Assembly (NCBI GenBank): GCA_035536185.1
Contig: DATLOM010000049.1
Coordinates: 1-64,000, forward strand
Reading direction: 5' to 3'
Length of the DNA stretch: 64,000 bases
Source of the DNA: GCA-2861595 sp035536185
Lineage (GTDB): Bacteria > Actinomycetota > Acidimicrobiia > Acidimicrobiales > GCA-2861595
Shown here: piece after piece, positions 55,117 through 63,486 of the stretch
Layout: each line of letters opens with the position of its first letter
Position numbering within the stretch: the first letter of the stretch is position 1
Notes under the pieces: generated by a model
Told to the model about the DNA's origin: nothing
Database searches by the model: none
The model's input: the letters and a program-made list of their open reading frames with translations, nothing else
Program-made: the position numbers and the translations under genes

Positions 55117-56511
55117 TTAGAAGCCGCTGACGTTCAGACGCCCGCCGGTGACGGTCTTGCCGCTGAGCGATGCGGTGGGAGTGGCGCTCGAGAGGATGGC
55201 TGACTTGATCTGTGACGCGGGCGCTCCCGCATGCGTCGAGGCGTAGAGGGCGGCCCCACCGGTCACGTGCGGTGTAGCCATGGACGTCCCGTTGTAGGAC
55301 GAGTACCCGTTGTAGGCCGTGGTCGACCAGACGCCCGATCCAGGGGCGCCGAGGTCGACCTTCGTGGACCCGTAGTTGGAGAAGCTGGCCCTGGCACCAG
55401 AAGAGGTGATGGCAGCGACGGCGACAACGGCGTCGTAGCCGGCTCCCGTTGTGGTGTCGTAGTTGGACGGGTAGCTGGCCGTGACATCGTTGTCGTCACC
55501 GACACCGTCGCTGCCTCCGTTGCCGGCGGCGGCGATGAACAGGATGTTCTGCTTGGCGCCTCTGGTGATGGCGTCGAGCAAAGCCGTCGAGTAGCCGCCG
55601 CCGCCCCAGGAATTGTTCGTCGCCACCAGGTTCAGGCCATGACGGGTCTTGAGATCGGTGAAGTAGTCCACGGCTTTCACGGCGTTGGCCAATGTTCCGC
55701 CTCGGCGGCCGAGGAACTTGCCGGAGATCATCTTCACGTTCCAGTTGACCCCCACGACGCCGGCACCGTTGTTCGCCTTCGCACCGATGGTCCCCGAGAC
55801 GTGGGTGCCGTGGTCGTCGAGGTTGCCCTTGGTGCCGCCGTCGTAGACGGTGTTGTTGTTGCCGTCGAAGTCCCAGCCGTGGATGTCGTCGACGAAGCCG
55901 TTCCCGTCGTTGTCGACGCCGTCAGCCGTCTCGCCGGGATTACCCACCTGGCCCGCCAGGTCGGGGTGGTTGTACTGGATGCCCTCGTCGATCACGCCCA
56001 CGTACACTCCGGCGCTACCGGTGCTGCCCTTGGCCCAGGCCTCGCCGGCCTGGCTGCCGTACTGGTTGGCGGGTGAGGTGGCGTCACCGTACATGCCCCA
56101 GAGGGAGCTGTTGGTGTAGTACGTGTCGGTCGACGTGGCGGCGTGGGTGTAGATCCAGTTGGGCTCGGCGTAGGCGACGGCGGGGTCGGCCTCGAGGTCA
56201 CGGACGGCGGCGGCCCGTTCCTTGCCCGGGGGCAGGCGCACGAGCTCCACCTCGCCGGTGGCGCCCTGGCCGGCGACCACCCGCTCCTGCAGCACGGCCT
56301 CCGAGCGGCCCCGCGCCCGGGCACGGTCGGCGCTGGTGGCGCCGGCCTCGTACCCCACGAGCAGTTCACTCGGAACCGCAGCCGGTCCACCCGCATCGGC
56401 GGGCGGAGCGCCGGCGGCGGGCGACGACGGCGACACCATCGCCGTGGTGGCGACCATCGCCACCGCGGCCAGTTGGGCCAAGCGGCTCTTGACTCTCGTC
56501 GCGCCCCTCAT
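55117..56511 (-). CDS. Secreted subtilisin-family (S8) serine protease
   Basis: A 464-residue secreted protease. An N-terminal signal peptide (RLAQLAAVAMVATTAMVS) is followed by an inhibitor-like propeptide (PSELLVGYEAGA to DPAVAYAEPNWIY), then the S8 domain with catalytic Asp175 (VIDEGIQ), His234 (DDHGTHVSGTIG) and Ser410 (GTSMATPHVTG). NNSWGGGG and AAAGNGG are the oxyanion-region motifs. Self-processing and export via Sec are expected. Physiological target unknown. Confidence 0.94.
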   Translation of the reverse strand: MRGATRVKSRLAQLAAVAMVATTAMVSPSSPAAGAPPADAGGPAAVPSELLVGYEAGATSADRARARGRSEAVLQERVVAGQGATGEVELVRLPPGKERAAAVRDLEADPAVAYAEPNWIYTHAATSTDTYYTNSSLWGMYGDATSPANQYGSQAGEAWAKGSTGSAGVYVGVIDEGIQYNHPDLAGQVGNPGETADGVDNDGNGFVDDIHGWDFDGNNNTVYDGGTKGNLDDHGTHVSGTIGAKANNGAGVVGVNWNVKMISGKFLGRRGGTLANAVKAVDYFTDLKTRHGLNLVATNNSWGGGGYSTALLDAITRGAKQNILFIAAAGNGGSDGVGDDNDVTASYPSNYDTTTGAGYDAVVAVAAITSSGARASFSNYGSTKVDLGAPGSGVWSTTAYNGYSSYNGTSMATPHVTGGAALYASTHAGAPASQIKSAILSSATPTASLSGKTVTGGRLNVSGF

Positions 56512-56581
56512 GTCTGTTCCCCCTTGGTCGCCCTGCTCCTGCCGGCCATGGTACCGCCGGCGCCTTGCCTACGCTCGGCGG

Positions 56582-57334
56582 GTGGCCCGTCTGCCGTTCC
56601 GTCGGGCCTGGAGCCACGGCCTGAGGGCGCTCGTCGCCGGCCTCGCCCTCGGAGCCCTAGGAGGGTGCCGGGCCGATCTCACCGTCGCCGTGAGGGCCAC
56701 GGCCGAGGGCGCCGGGGATGTGTCGGCCACGGTCAGCCTCGACAAGGAGGCGGCCGAGCAGGTACCGGATCTCGGCGATCAACTGCGGGTTGACGACCTG
56801 AAGGCGGCGGGTTGGCGCATCGTGGGGCCGGCGCCGGCGCCGGGAGGGCGAACCCGGTTGCGGGCGGTCAAAGCCTTCGGCTCCGCATCCGAGGCGGGCC
56901 AGGTCCTGCGGGAGCTGAGCGGCGACGGCGGACCGTTCGGCTCCCTGCGCCTGAACCGCACGCGGTCGCTCCTGAAGACCCGAACGTCCCTCACCGGTGC
57001 CGTGGACCTCACCGCCGGCCTCGAGTCCTTCAGCGACGAGGTCCTGAAGGAGAAGCTCGGAGGATCGGCCTTCGGTGTCGACCTCGCCCAGCTGGAGGCC
57101 GAGCTGGGAAAGCCGCTCGCCGACATCTTCGGGTTCCGCCTCGTTGCCGACCTCCCTGGTGAGCGCGAAGGGGAGGCACCGGCGGTCTGGCAGGTCCGGC
57201 TGGGCCACACGACCCCGGTCCGAGCGGTAGCCGAGCAGTGGAACCTCACCACCATCGCCGCCGCCGCTTCTGCGGCAGTCGTGCTCGCTCTCCTCGCCGT
57301 CCTCGTCCGCCGCCGTCGCCCCCGCCGCCACTGA
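56582..57334 (+). CDS. LppM-like lipoprotein with C-terminal anchor
   Basis: A 250-residue protein. The signal peptide has a lipobox LGGC at about residue 28 (LALGALGGC), followed by an LppM/DUF3153-like beta domain (ADLTVAVRATAEGAGDVSATVSLD). The C-terminus has a membrane helix (TIAAAASAAVVLALLAVLV) and a basic tail RRRRPRRH. Start GTG 56582. LppM of mycobacteria is a surface lipoprotein; the match is inferred from layout. Hairpin H3 follows its stop by 26 bp. Confidence 0.65.
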   Translation: MARLPFRRAWSHGLRALVAGLALGALGGCRADLTVAVRATAEGAGDVSATVSLDKEAAEQVPDLGDQLRVDDLKAAGWRIVGPAPAPGGRTRLRAVKAFGSASEAGQVLRELSGDGGPFGSLRLNRTRSLLKTRTSLTGAVDLTAGLESFSDEVLKEKLGGSAFGVDLAQLEAELGKPLADIFGFRLVADLPGEREGEAPAVWQVRLGHTTPVRAVAEQWNLTTIAAAASAAVVLALLAVLVRRRRPRRH

Positions 57335-57360
57335 GGCTCGCCCCCCGACTCTGGCACTGC

Positions 57361-57405
57361 TCTGGTGGCAGGATCCGTCGAATAGCGACGGTTCTTGCCA
57401 CCAGA
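57361..57405. repeat. 45-bp nested hairpin H3 upstream of radA
   Basis: TCTGGTGGCA (57361-57370) pairs perfectly with 57396-57405, a G-T wobble, two more pairs and one mismatch follow, then CCGTCG/CGACGG around an AATAG loop. It begins TCTGG and is followed by ACG, as is H1. Located 26 bp after the LppM-like stop. Confidence 0.78.
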
Positions 57406-57466
57406 ACGCCGGAAGGGCCGCAAAGGGGCGACCCATCTGTCGCACCCCCCTCGTAGCCTGCGCAGG

Positions 57467-58873
57467 ATGCCCAAGCTCCGCACCGTCTACCGCTGCACCG
57501 ATTGCGGTAGCGCCTCCCCGCAGTGGGGCGGCCGGTGCGGGGCCTGCGGGGAGTGGAACAGCCTGGTGGAGGAGGTCGAGGAGGCCCGGCCCCAGGGCGC
57601 CACCGCCACCGGCGCCCACGACCACAGGGGGTGGGCCAACCGGTCGGCCGACCACGCCGTGCCCATCGGCGAGGTCGAGATGGGCACCACTGCCCACCGC
57701 CTCACCGGCATCGACGAGCTCGACCGGGTGCTCGGCGGTGGCCTCGTCGCCGGCTCGGTAACGCTGCTGGGTGGCGAGCCCGGCATCGGCAAGTCCACGC
57801 TGTTGCTGCAGGCGCTGGCGTCGCTGGCCGCCAAGGGCGACCGCTGCCTGCTGGTCTCGTCCGAGGAGTCCAAGCAGCAGGTCCGCCTCCGCGCCGCCAG
57901 GCTGGGCCCCCTGCCGGCTAACCTGTGGCTGCTCTCGGAGACGGCCATGCCCAACCTGCTGGCCGCTGTCGACGAGGTGAAGCCCGATGTGCTGGTCCTC
58001 GACTCCATCCAGACGGTCTTCGAGCCGGAGCTGGGCTCTGCGCCCGGATCGGTGGCCCAGGTGCGGGAGTGCGCCCAGCGGCTCGTGGTGCTGGCCAAGG
58101 AGCGGGCCATCGCCACCATCCTCGTGGGCCACGTGACCAAGGACGGCGCACTGGCCGGGCCCCGCGTCCTCGAGCACGTGGTCGACACGGTTCTCTCGTT
58201 CGAGGGTGAGCGCCACCACTCTCTCCGCCTCCTGCGGGCCGTCAAGCACCGCTTCGGGGCCACCGGTGAGCTGGGCCTCTTCGAGATGGGAGAGGAAGGG
58301 CTGGCCGGCGTGCCCGACGCCGCCGGCCTGTTCCTCGGCGACCGCAGCGACAACGTCGCCGGTTCGGTGGTCGTGCCCGCCATGGAGGGCCAGCGCCCCC
58401 TCCTGGTCGAGCTGCAGGCCCTGGTGGCGCCCTCCAACCTTCCCATGCCCCGGCGCTCGGCCCAGGGCCTCGACTCCGGGCGCCTCTCCCTCCTCCTGGC
58501 CGTGCTCCACCGCCGGGCGCACCTGTCCACCGAGAAGGCCGATGTCTACGCCTCTGCCGTCGGCGGGGTGCGGGTAACCGAGCCCGCTGCCGACCTCGCC
58601 CTCGCCCTAGCCCTGGCATCGGCGGTCGCCGACCGCGCCTTTCCCGCCGACGTCGTCGCCTGTGGCGAGGTGGGCCTGGCCGGCGAGGTCCGCCAGGTGG
58701 CCCACATGGGCCGGCGCCTGGCCGAGGCGGCCCGCCTCGGGTTCCGTCGTGCCGTGGTGCCGGCGTCCTCCGCCGGCCCAGCTCCCACCGGCGTGATCAA
58801 CGGCATCGAGCTAGTTCGTGTCGCCACCCTCGGCGACGCAATCCGGCATTTCGGACTGCACCCGTCGAAGTAG
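57467..58873 (+). CDS. radA: DNA repair protein RadA (Sms)
   Basis: A 468-residue RecA-like helicase for recombination repair. N-terminal zinc finger C10-x2-C13...C24-x2-C27 (YRCTDCG, RCGACGEW), Walker A GGEPGIGKST near residue 103, the RadA motif as K260-H-R-F-G264 (usually KNRFG), and a C-terminal Lon-like domain (GEVGLAGEVRQV). ATG 57467. disA follows 9 bp after the stop. Confidence 0.95.
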   Translation: MPKLRTVYRCTDCGSASPQWGGRCGACGEWNSLVEEVEEARPQGATATGAHDHRGWANRSADHAVPIGEVEMGTTAHRLTGIDELDRVLGGGLVAGSVTLLGGEPGIGKSTLLLQALASLAAKGDRCLLVSSEESKQQVRLRAARLGPLPANLWLLSETAMPNLLAAVDEVKPDVLVLDSIQTVFEPELGSAPGSVAQVRECAQRLVVLAKERAIATILVGHVTKDGALAGPRVLEHVVDTVLSFEGERHHSLRLLRAVKHRFGATGELGLFEMGEEGLAGVPDAAGLFLGDRSDNVAGSVVVPAMEGQRPLLVELQALVAPSNLPMPRRSAQGLDSGRLSLLLAVLHRRAHLSTEKADVYASAVGGVRVTEPAADLALALALASAVADRAFPADVVACGEVGLAGEVRQVAHMGRRLAEAARLGFRRAVVPASSAGPAPTGVINGIELVRVATLGDAIRHFGLHPSK

Positions 58874-58882
58874 GCTCCGGTC

Positions 58883-59956
58883 GTGCTCGTCCGTCGTAGC
58901 GCCGCCATGATCGGGGCGCTCGGCGCGGTGGCGCCGGGAACGCCGCTCCGGGAGGGCCTCGACCGCATCCTGCAGGCGAACATGGGGGCGCTCATCGTCG
59001 TGGGAGACGGCCCCGACGTGCTGGCCATCTGCTCGGGCGGCTTCCTTCTCGACGCCGAGTTCAGCCCCCAGCGCCTCTCGGAGCTGGCCAAGATGGACGG
59101 CGCCATCATCCTGGCCGCCGACTCCAGCCGCATCGCCCGGGCCAACGTCCACCTCGTCCCCAACCCCAACGTGCCCACCTCCGAGACCGGCACCCGCCAC
59201 CGCACGGCCGAGCGGGTGGCCCGGTCCGTCGACGTCCCGGTCATCTCCGTTTCCGAGGACCTGGCGATCATCGCCGTCTACCGCAACGAGCTCAAGCACC
59301 CGCTCGAGCCCGTGCCCCGCCTCATCAACCGCGCCAACCAGGCCCTGCAGACGCTGGAGCGCTACAAGAACCGACTCGACACCGTGAGCAGCGCCCTGTC
59401 GGCGCTGGAGGTGGAGGACCTGGTCACCCTGCGCGACGTCGTCACCGTGCTCCAGAGGGCCGACATGGTGCGACGGATCGCCGAGGAGATCGAGGGCTAC
59501 ATCGTGGAGCTGGGGGTCGACGGCCGCCTCGTCCGCCTGCAGCTCGAGGAGCTCATGGGCGGCGTCGAGGACGACCGCCGCCTGGTGATCAAGGACTACT
59601 TCCACGACGAGCCGAGCTGGCGGCTCGACCAGGCCATGGATGCCCTCTCCGGCCTGAGCACCGACTCCCTGCTCGACCTCAAGGAGGTCGTCGGCGTCCT
59701 CCACCTGGCCTCCAACTCCGACGAGCTGGAGGCCAGTGTCCAGCCGCGGGGGTACCGCCTCCTCAGCAGGATCCCACGCTTGCCCGAGGCCGTGATCGAC
59801 AGGATCGTCGCCCGCTACTCGACACTGCAGAAGATCCTGCGGGCCGGCGCCGAGGACCTGGAGGACATCGAGGGTGTCGGGCGGGTACGGGCCCGGGCCA
59901 TCAAGGAAGGCTTGTCGCGCCTGGCCGAGACCTCCATCCTCGACCGGTACAGCTGA
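58883..59956 (+). CDS. disA: DNA integrity scanning protein DisA (c-di-AMP synthase)
   Basis: A 357-residue diadenylate cyclase. The DAC domain carries D72-G-A74 (KMDGAIILA) and R105-H-R107 (TRHRTAERVA). A helical linker and a C-terminal HhH DNA-binding domain (AGAEDLEDIEGVGRVRARAIKEGL) follow. DisA couples DNA branching to c-di-AMP output and is often next to radA, as here. Start GTG 58883. Confidence 0.96.
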   Translation: MLVRRSAAMIGALGAVAPGTPLREGLDRILQANMGALIVVGDGPDVLAICSGGFLLDAEFSPQRLSELAKMDGAIILAADSSRIARANVHLVPNPNVPTSETGTRHRTAERVARSVDVPVISVSEDLAIIAVYRNELKHPLEPVPRLINRANQALQTLERYKNRLDTVSSALSALEVEDLVTLRDVVTVLQRADMVRRIAEEIEGYIVELGVDGRLVRLQLEELMGGVEDDRRLVIKDYFHDEPSWRLDQAMDALSGLSTDSLLDLKEVVGVLHLASNSDELEASVQPRGYRLLSRIPRLPEAVIDRIVARYSTLQKILRAGAEDLEDIEGVGRVRARAIKEGLSRLAETSILDRYS

Positions 59957-59976
59957 GCGGCTTAGCGGCTGAGCGG

Positions 59977-60624
59977 GTGGGCCGGGTCACGCTGCCGTCG
60001 GGCACGCCGGCCGAGGTGGCGCGGCCCTCCGGGCGCCCCACCGCCGGGTTGGTGATCGCTCCCGACATCATGGGGCTGCGCCCCCTCTTCGACCGCATGT
60101 GCGCCCGTCTCGCCGCTGAGAACCAATGGGGGGTGGCCGCCTGTGAGCCGTTCCCAGGCCGGGAGCACCTCACCTTGGAGGAACGCGAGATCGGCTCGAA
60201 CGACGACGAGCGGGTGCTGGGTGATCTCGCCGCCGCCGCCGACCTGCTCGGCGTGGAACCGGTGGGCGTGCTCGGGTTCTGCCAGGGCGGCATGTGGGCC
60301 TTCAAGGCCGCCGGCACCGGCCGCTTCCATCGGGCCGTCGCCTTCTACGGCATGATCCGCGTCGACTGGGCCCGCCCCGGCCACGCCCAGCCCCTCGAGT
60401 GGCTGCGAAAGCCGGAGGCCTGCCCCGTCCTCGCCCTCGTCGCCGGCCAGGACAAGCTCGTGCCCTTCGCCGACGCCCAGCTGCTCGCCGACCTCGACCA
60501 CGTCAAGGTGGTGGCCTACCCCGATGCCGAGCACGGCTTTGCCCACGACCCCGCCCGTCCCACCCACCGAGCCGAGGACGCGGCCGACGCGTGGAGCCGT
60601 GCCCTGAGCTTCCTGTCGGCCTGA
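59977..60624 (+). CDS. Dienelactone hydrolase family protein
   Basis: A 215-residue alpha/beta hydrolase. The nucleophile is cysteine in GVLGFCQGGMWA (dienelactone hydrolases use GFCxGG), Asp in VAGQDKLVP and His in DAEHGFAHD. Start GTG 59977, 20 bp after disA. The substrate is unknown; no aromatic degradation genes are nearby. Confidence 0.88.
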   Translation: MGRVTLPSGTPAEVARPSGRPTAGLVIAPDIMGLRPLFDRMCARLAAENQWGVAACEPFPGREHLTLEEREIGSNDDERVLGDLAAAADLLGVEPVGVLGFCQGGMWAFKAAGTGRFHRAVAFYGMIRVDWARPGHAQPLEWLRKPEACPVLALVAGQDKLVPFADAQLLADLDHVKVVAYPDAEHGFAHDPARPTHRAEDAADAWSRALSFLSA

Positions 60625-60640
60625 CCGGCAGGGGCCGGGT

Positions 60641-60669
60641 TTGTCCGTCTGGTGCAGAACCGGTACCCT
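60641..60669 (+). promoter_or_regulatory. carD promoter
   Basis: TTGTCC (60641-60646), 17-bp spacer, TACCCT (60664-60669). Predicted start near 60676 gives a ~30-base leader with a GGGAGAGG ribosome binding site before ATG 60707. Confidence 0.6.
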
Positions 60670-60706
60670 GCGATGCATCCCTTCTCATCTCATCCCCGGG
60701 AGAGGT

Positions 60707-61189
60707 ATGTCTGCATTCGACGTCGGTGACAAGGTCGTTTACCCCCACCATGGGGCGGCGGTGATCGAAAAGCGCGAGCAGAAGGAGGTCTTCGGGGAAA
60801 CCCGTGAGTACCTGGTCCTGAAGCTGGCCTATGGCGACCTGACACTGATGGTCCCTTGCGACAACACCGACGAGGTCGGTCTGCGGGAGGTGATCAACGA
60901 CGAGGAGGTGGAAGAGGTTTTCGCCGTCCTGCGCAAGAAGGAGGCGCGGATGCCCACCAACTGGTCGCGGCGTTACAAGAACCACGTCGAGAAGCTGAAG
61001 TCGGGCGACATCTACCAGGTCGCCGAAGTCGTGCGGAACCTCTCCATCCGCGACAAGGACAAGGGCCTGTCGGCGGGCGAGAAGCGCATGCTCACCCGGG
61101 CTCGCCAGATCCTCGTCTCGGAGCTCACCTTCGCCATCAACGTGTCGGAGGAAGAAGCCGAGCAGAAGCTCAACGACGCCCTGCCGTAG
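60707..61189 (+). CDS. carD: CarD-family transcription regulator
   Basis: A 160-residue RNA polymerase-binding protein that stabilises open complexes, essential in mycobacteria. The Tudor-like RNAP-interaction domain is FDVGDKVVYPHHGAAVIEK and YLVLKLAYGDLTLMVPCDN; the helical DNA-binding part includes PTNWSRRYKNHVEKLKSGD with the conserved W. ATG 60707 has a strong ribosome binding site. Confidence 0.95.
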   Translation: MSAFDVGDKVVYPHHGAAVIEKREQKEVFGETREYLVLKLAYGDLTLMVPCDNTDEVGLREVINDEEVEEVFAVLRKKEARMPTNWSRRYKNHVEKLKSGDIYQVAEVVRNLSIRDKDKGLSAGEKRMLTRARQILVSELTFAINVSEEEAEQKLNDALP

Positions 61190-61257
61190 CCGGGCGGTTC
61201 GACCCGAGCCACGGGCTGCTCTCAGCTGCTCCCGTCGCCGGTCGATAGAGGAGCTGC

Positions 61258-62331
61258 ATGTTCGTAGAGATCGTCCGCCTGTTCATCGTCCTTCTGGCGA
61301 CGGCTGCCGGCTTCGCGCTGGGTAGGGGGCCGGAGGGAGCGGAGGCCGGCAACGCCGCGGTGGTGGGCGCCACCCTCGGCGCCCTCGCCGGTTATGTCGT
61401 GGGCGGGTTCCTCGGCCGCCTGTTGAACCAGGCCAAGCACGTCGCCGAGCGCAGGATCGACGAGGTTCCCGCGCATCGCATCCTCGCCGGGGCGGTGGGC
61501 GCCATCCTCCTCGCCGTTCTCGCCGCCGTCGTGTCGCTGCCGGCGGGCCTCTTGATCCCGGCCCCCTACGGATGGATCGCTCTCGGCCTGTGCACGTGGG
61601 CCGGCGCCCTCCAGGGCTTTCGCATCGGGGCCCGCAAGAGTGACCAGCTGCTGGCCATGGCCGGCCTCTCCTCCCGGCCACTCGTGCGGGCATCGCCGTA
61701 CGGCTCCGAGGAGCAGGAGGCGGTGCTCATGGACACCAGCGCCATCATCGACGGCCGCCTTCTCGGGCTGGTCCGGGCCGGTTTCCTCAAGGGTGCCCTG
61801 CTCATCCCGCGGTTCGTGCTCGACGAGCTGCAGGGCATCGCCGACGCCCAGGACCCCAACCGCCGGCGCCGCGGCCGGCGGGGACTGGAGATGCTGGAGG
61901 CCATGCAGCACCAGCCCGGCATCGAGGTCCACGTGCTCGACGACGAGGTTCCCGAGCACGAGGAGGTGGACGCCAAGCTCGTCTCCCTCGCCCGCCGGCT
62001 CAAGGCCAGCCTGCTCACCGTCGACGAGCCGCTGCAGCGGGTGGCCGAGCTGCAGGGCGTGCGCTGCCTGAGCCTGCGCCGGCTGGCCGACAACGTGCGC
62101 CCCGTCCACGTGCCCGGCGAGGTGGTCCTGCTCCCCATCAGCCGCGAGGGCAGGGAGCCGGGGCAGGGCGTGGGCTTCCTCGACGACGGCACCATGGTGG
62201 TGGTGGGTGACGCCGCCGACCTGGTGGGCCAGGAGGTCGAGGTGCGCATCACCAGCAACGTCCAGACGTCCATGGGTCGCATGCTGTTCGCCTCGATGGC
62301 CCCGCCGGCCACGGAACCCGCCAACACGTGA
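61258..62331 (+). CDS. Membrane PIN/TRAM domain protein (YacL family)
   Basis: A 357-residue protein with four N-terminal membrane helices, a PIN nuclease domain (Asp159 in VLMDTSAIIDGRLL; DELQGIAD; DAKLVSLARR; LLTVDEPLQRVAEL) and a C-terminal TRAM domain (GQGVGFLDDGTMVVVGDAADLVGQEVEVRIT). Usually lies between carD and ispD in actinobacteria, as here. Probably a membrane-tethered RNase, not a toxin. Confidence 0.93.
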   Translation: MFVEIVRLFIVLLATAAGFALGRGPEGAEAGNAAVVGATLGALAGYVVGGFLGRLLNQAKHVAERRIDEVPAHRILAGAVGAILLAVLAAVVSLPAGLLIPAPYGWIALGLCTWAGALQGFRIGARKSDQLLAMAGLSSRPLVRASPYGSEEQEAVLMDTSAIIDGRLLGLVRAGFLKGALLIPRFVLDELQGIADAQDPNRRRRGRRGLEMLEAMQHQPGIEVHVLDDEVPEHEEVDAKLVSLARRLKASLLTVDEPLQRVAELQGVRCLSLRRLADNVRPVHVPGEVVLLPISREGREPGQGVGFLDDGTMVVVGDAADLVGQEVEVRITSNVQTSMGRMLFASMAPPATEPANT

Positions 62332-62343
62332 GACCGTGAGGCC

Positions 62344-62982
62344 GTGACCGTCTGGGCCGTGGTGGTGGCGGCCGGGAGCTCCCAGCGGTTCGGGCGGCCC
62401 AAGTTGTACGAGCAGCTGGCCGGGCGCCGCGTCCTCGACTGGTCGCTCGACGCCGCCCGCCTGGCGTGCGACGGCGTCGTTCTGGTGGTGCCGCCGGAGC
62501 TGGTCCCCGCGGCCGAGCCGGGAGCCGACCTGGTGGTCGCCGGCGGCGCAACCCGCTCGGCCTCGGTCCGCTGCGGCCTGGCCGCGGTGCCCACCGGCGC
62601 CGAGGTGGTAGTGGTCCACGACGGCGCCCGCCCTCTCGCCGGCGCCAAGCTGTTCACCGCGGTCCTCGAGGCGGTGCGGGCCGGCGCCGATGGCGCCGTC
62701 TGCGCGGTTCCTGTGGCCGACACGGTGAAAAGGGTCGAGGCAGGCCGGGTCGTCGGCACCGTCGAGCGAGCCGGGCTGTGGGCCGTGCAGACGCCGCAGG
62801 CCTTCTCCGCCGCCGTGCTCCGCCAGGCCCATGCCGGCGCCGGCGAGGCCACCGACGACGCCGGCCTGGTCGAGGCGGCCGGAGGCCTGGTCGTGGTGGT
62901 GGACGGTGACCCCCACAACCTCAAGCTGACGGGCCCCGTGGACCTGGTCGTGGCCGAGGCCCTGGTGGCTACGCTCCCCTGA
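62344..62982 (+). CDS. ispD: 2-C-methyl-D-erythritol 4-phosphate cytidylyltransferase
   Basis: A 212-residue MEP-pathway enzyme. WAVVVAAGSSQRFGRPKLYEQLAGR is the CTP-binding start, VVVHDGARPL and AVPVADTVKRV the substrate sites, and WAVQTPQAF near the C-terminal part. Start GTG 62344. ispF follows directly. Confidence 0.94.
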   Translation: MTVWAVVVAAGSSQRFGRPKLYEQLAGRRVLDWSLDAARLACDGVVLVVPPELVPAAEPGADLVVAGGATRSASVRCGLAAVPTGAEVVVVHDGARPLAGAKLFTAVLEAVRAGADGAVCAVPVADTVKRVEAGRVVGTVERAGLWAVQTPQAFSAAVLRQAHAGAGEATDDAGLVEAAGGLVVVVDGDPHNLKLTGPVDLVVAEALVATLP

Positions 62983-63486
62983 GTGCGGGGGACAGCGCGG
63001 GTCGGGCAGGGCTTCGACGTCCATCGGTTCAGCGACGACCCGGCGCGCCGGCTGGTCCTCGGCGGTGTGGACTTCGAGGGCGAGGGGCCCGGTCTGGACG
63101 GGCACAGCGACGCCGACGTGGTGGCTCACGCCGTCGCCGATGCCTTTCTCGGCGCCGCCGGGCTGGGCGACCTCGGCAGCCACTTCCCCGACACCGATCC
63201 GGCCTGGGCCGGCGCCGACAGCCTGGCGCTGCTGGCCGAGGTCGCCAAACGGCTGGCCGAGGCCGGCTTCCGGCCCGCCAACGCCGACTGCTCCGTGGTG
63301 CTCGACGCTCCCCGCCTCGCCCCCCACCGCCGGGACATGGAAGCGAAGCTCGCAGCCGCGGTCGGAGCTCCCGTGAGCGTGAAGGCCACCAGACCAGAGG
63401 GACTGGGTGCGCTGGGGCGGGGCGAAGGTATCGCCTGCTGGGCCGTCGCTCTCGTCGAGTCCACCGAAGACGGCGCATCCCGATGA
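62983..63486 (+). CDS. ispF: 2-C-methyl-D-erythritol 2,4-cyclodiphosphate synthase
   Basis: A 167-residue MEP-pathway enzyme. Metal ligands lie in GQGFDVHRF and DGHSDADVVAHAVADAFLGAA; DLGSHFPDTDPAWAGADS and KATRPEGLGALGRGEGI complete the signature. GTG 62983 immediately follows the ispD stop; rlmB overlaps the end by four bases. The cysS gene often found next in actinobacteria is absent. Confidence 0.95.
   Translation: MRGTARVGQGFDVHRFSDDPARRLVLGGVDFEGEGPGLDGHSDADVVAHAVADAFLGAAGLGDLGSHFPDTDPAWAGADSLALLAEVAKRLAEAGFRPANADCSVVLDAPRLAPHRRDMEAKLAAAVGAPVSVKATRPEGLGALGRGEGIACWAVALVESTEDGASR

Noticed and set aside
61258..62331. A fifth PIN toxin
   Set aside because: Membrane helices, a TRAM domain and the conserved carD-ispD context identify a YacL-type housekeeping protein with no antitoxin partner.
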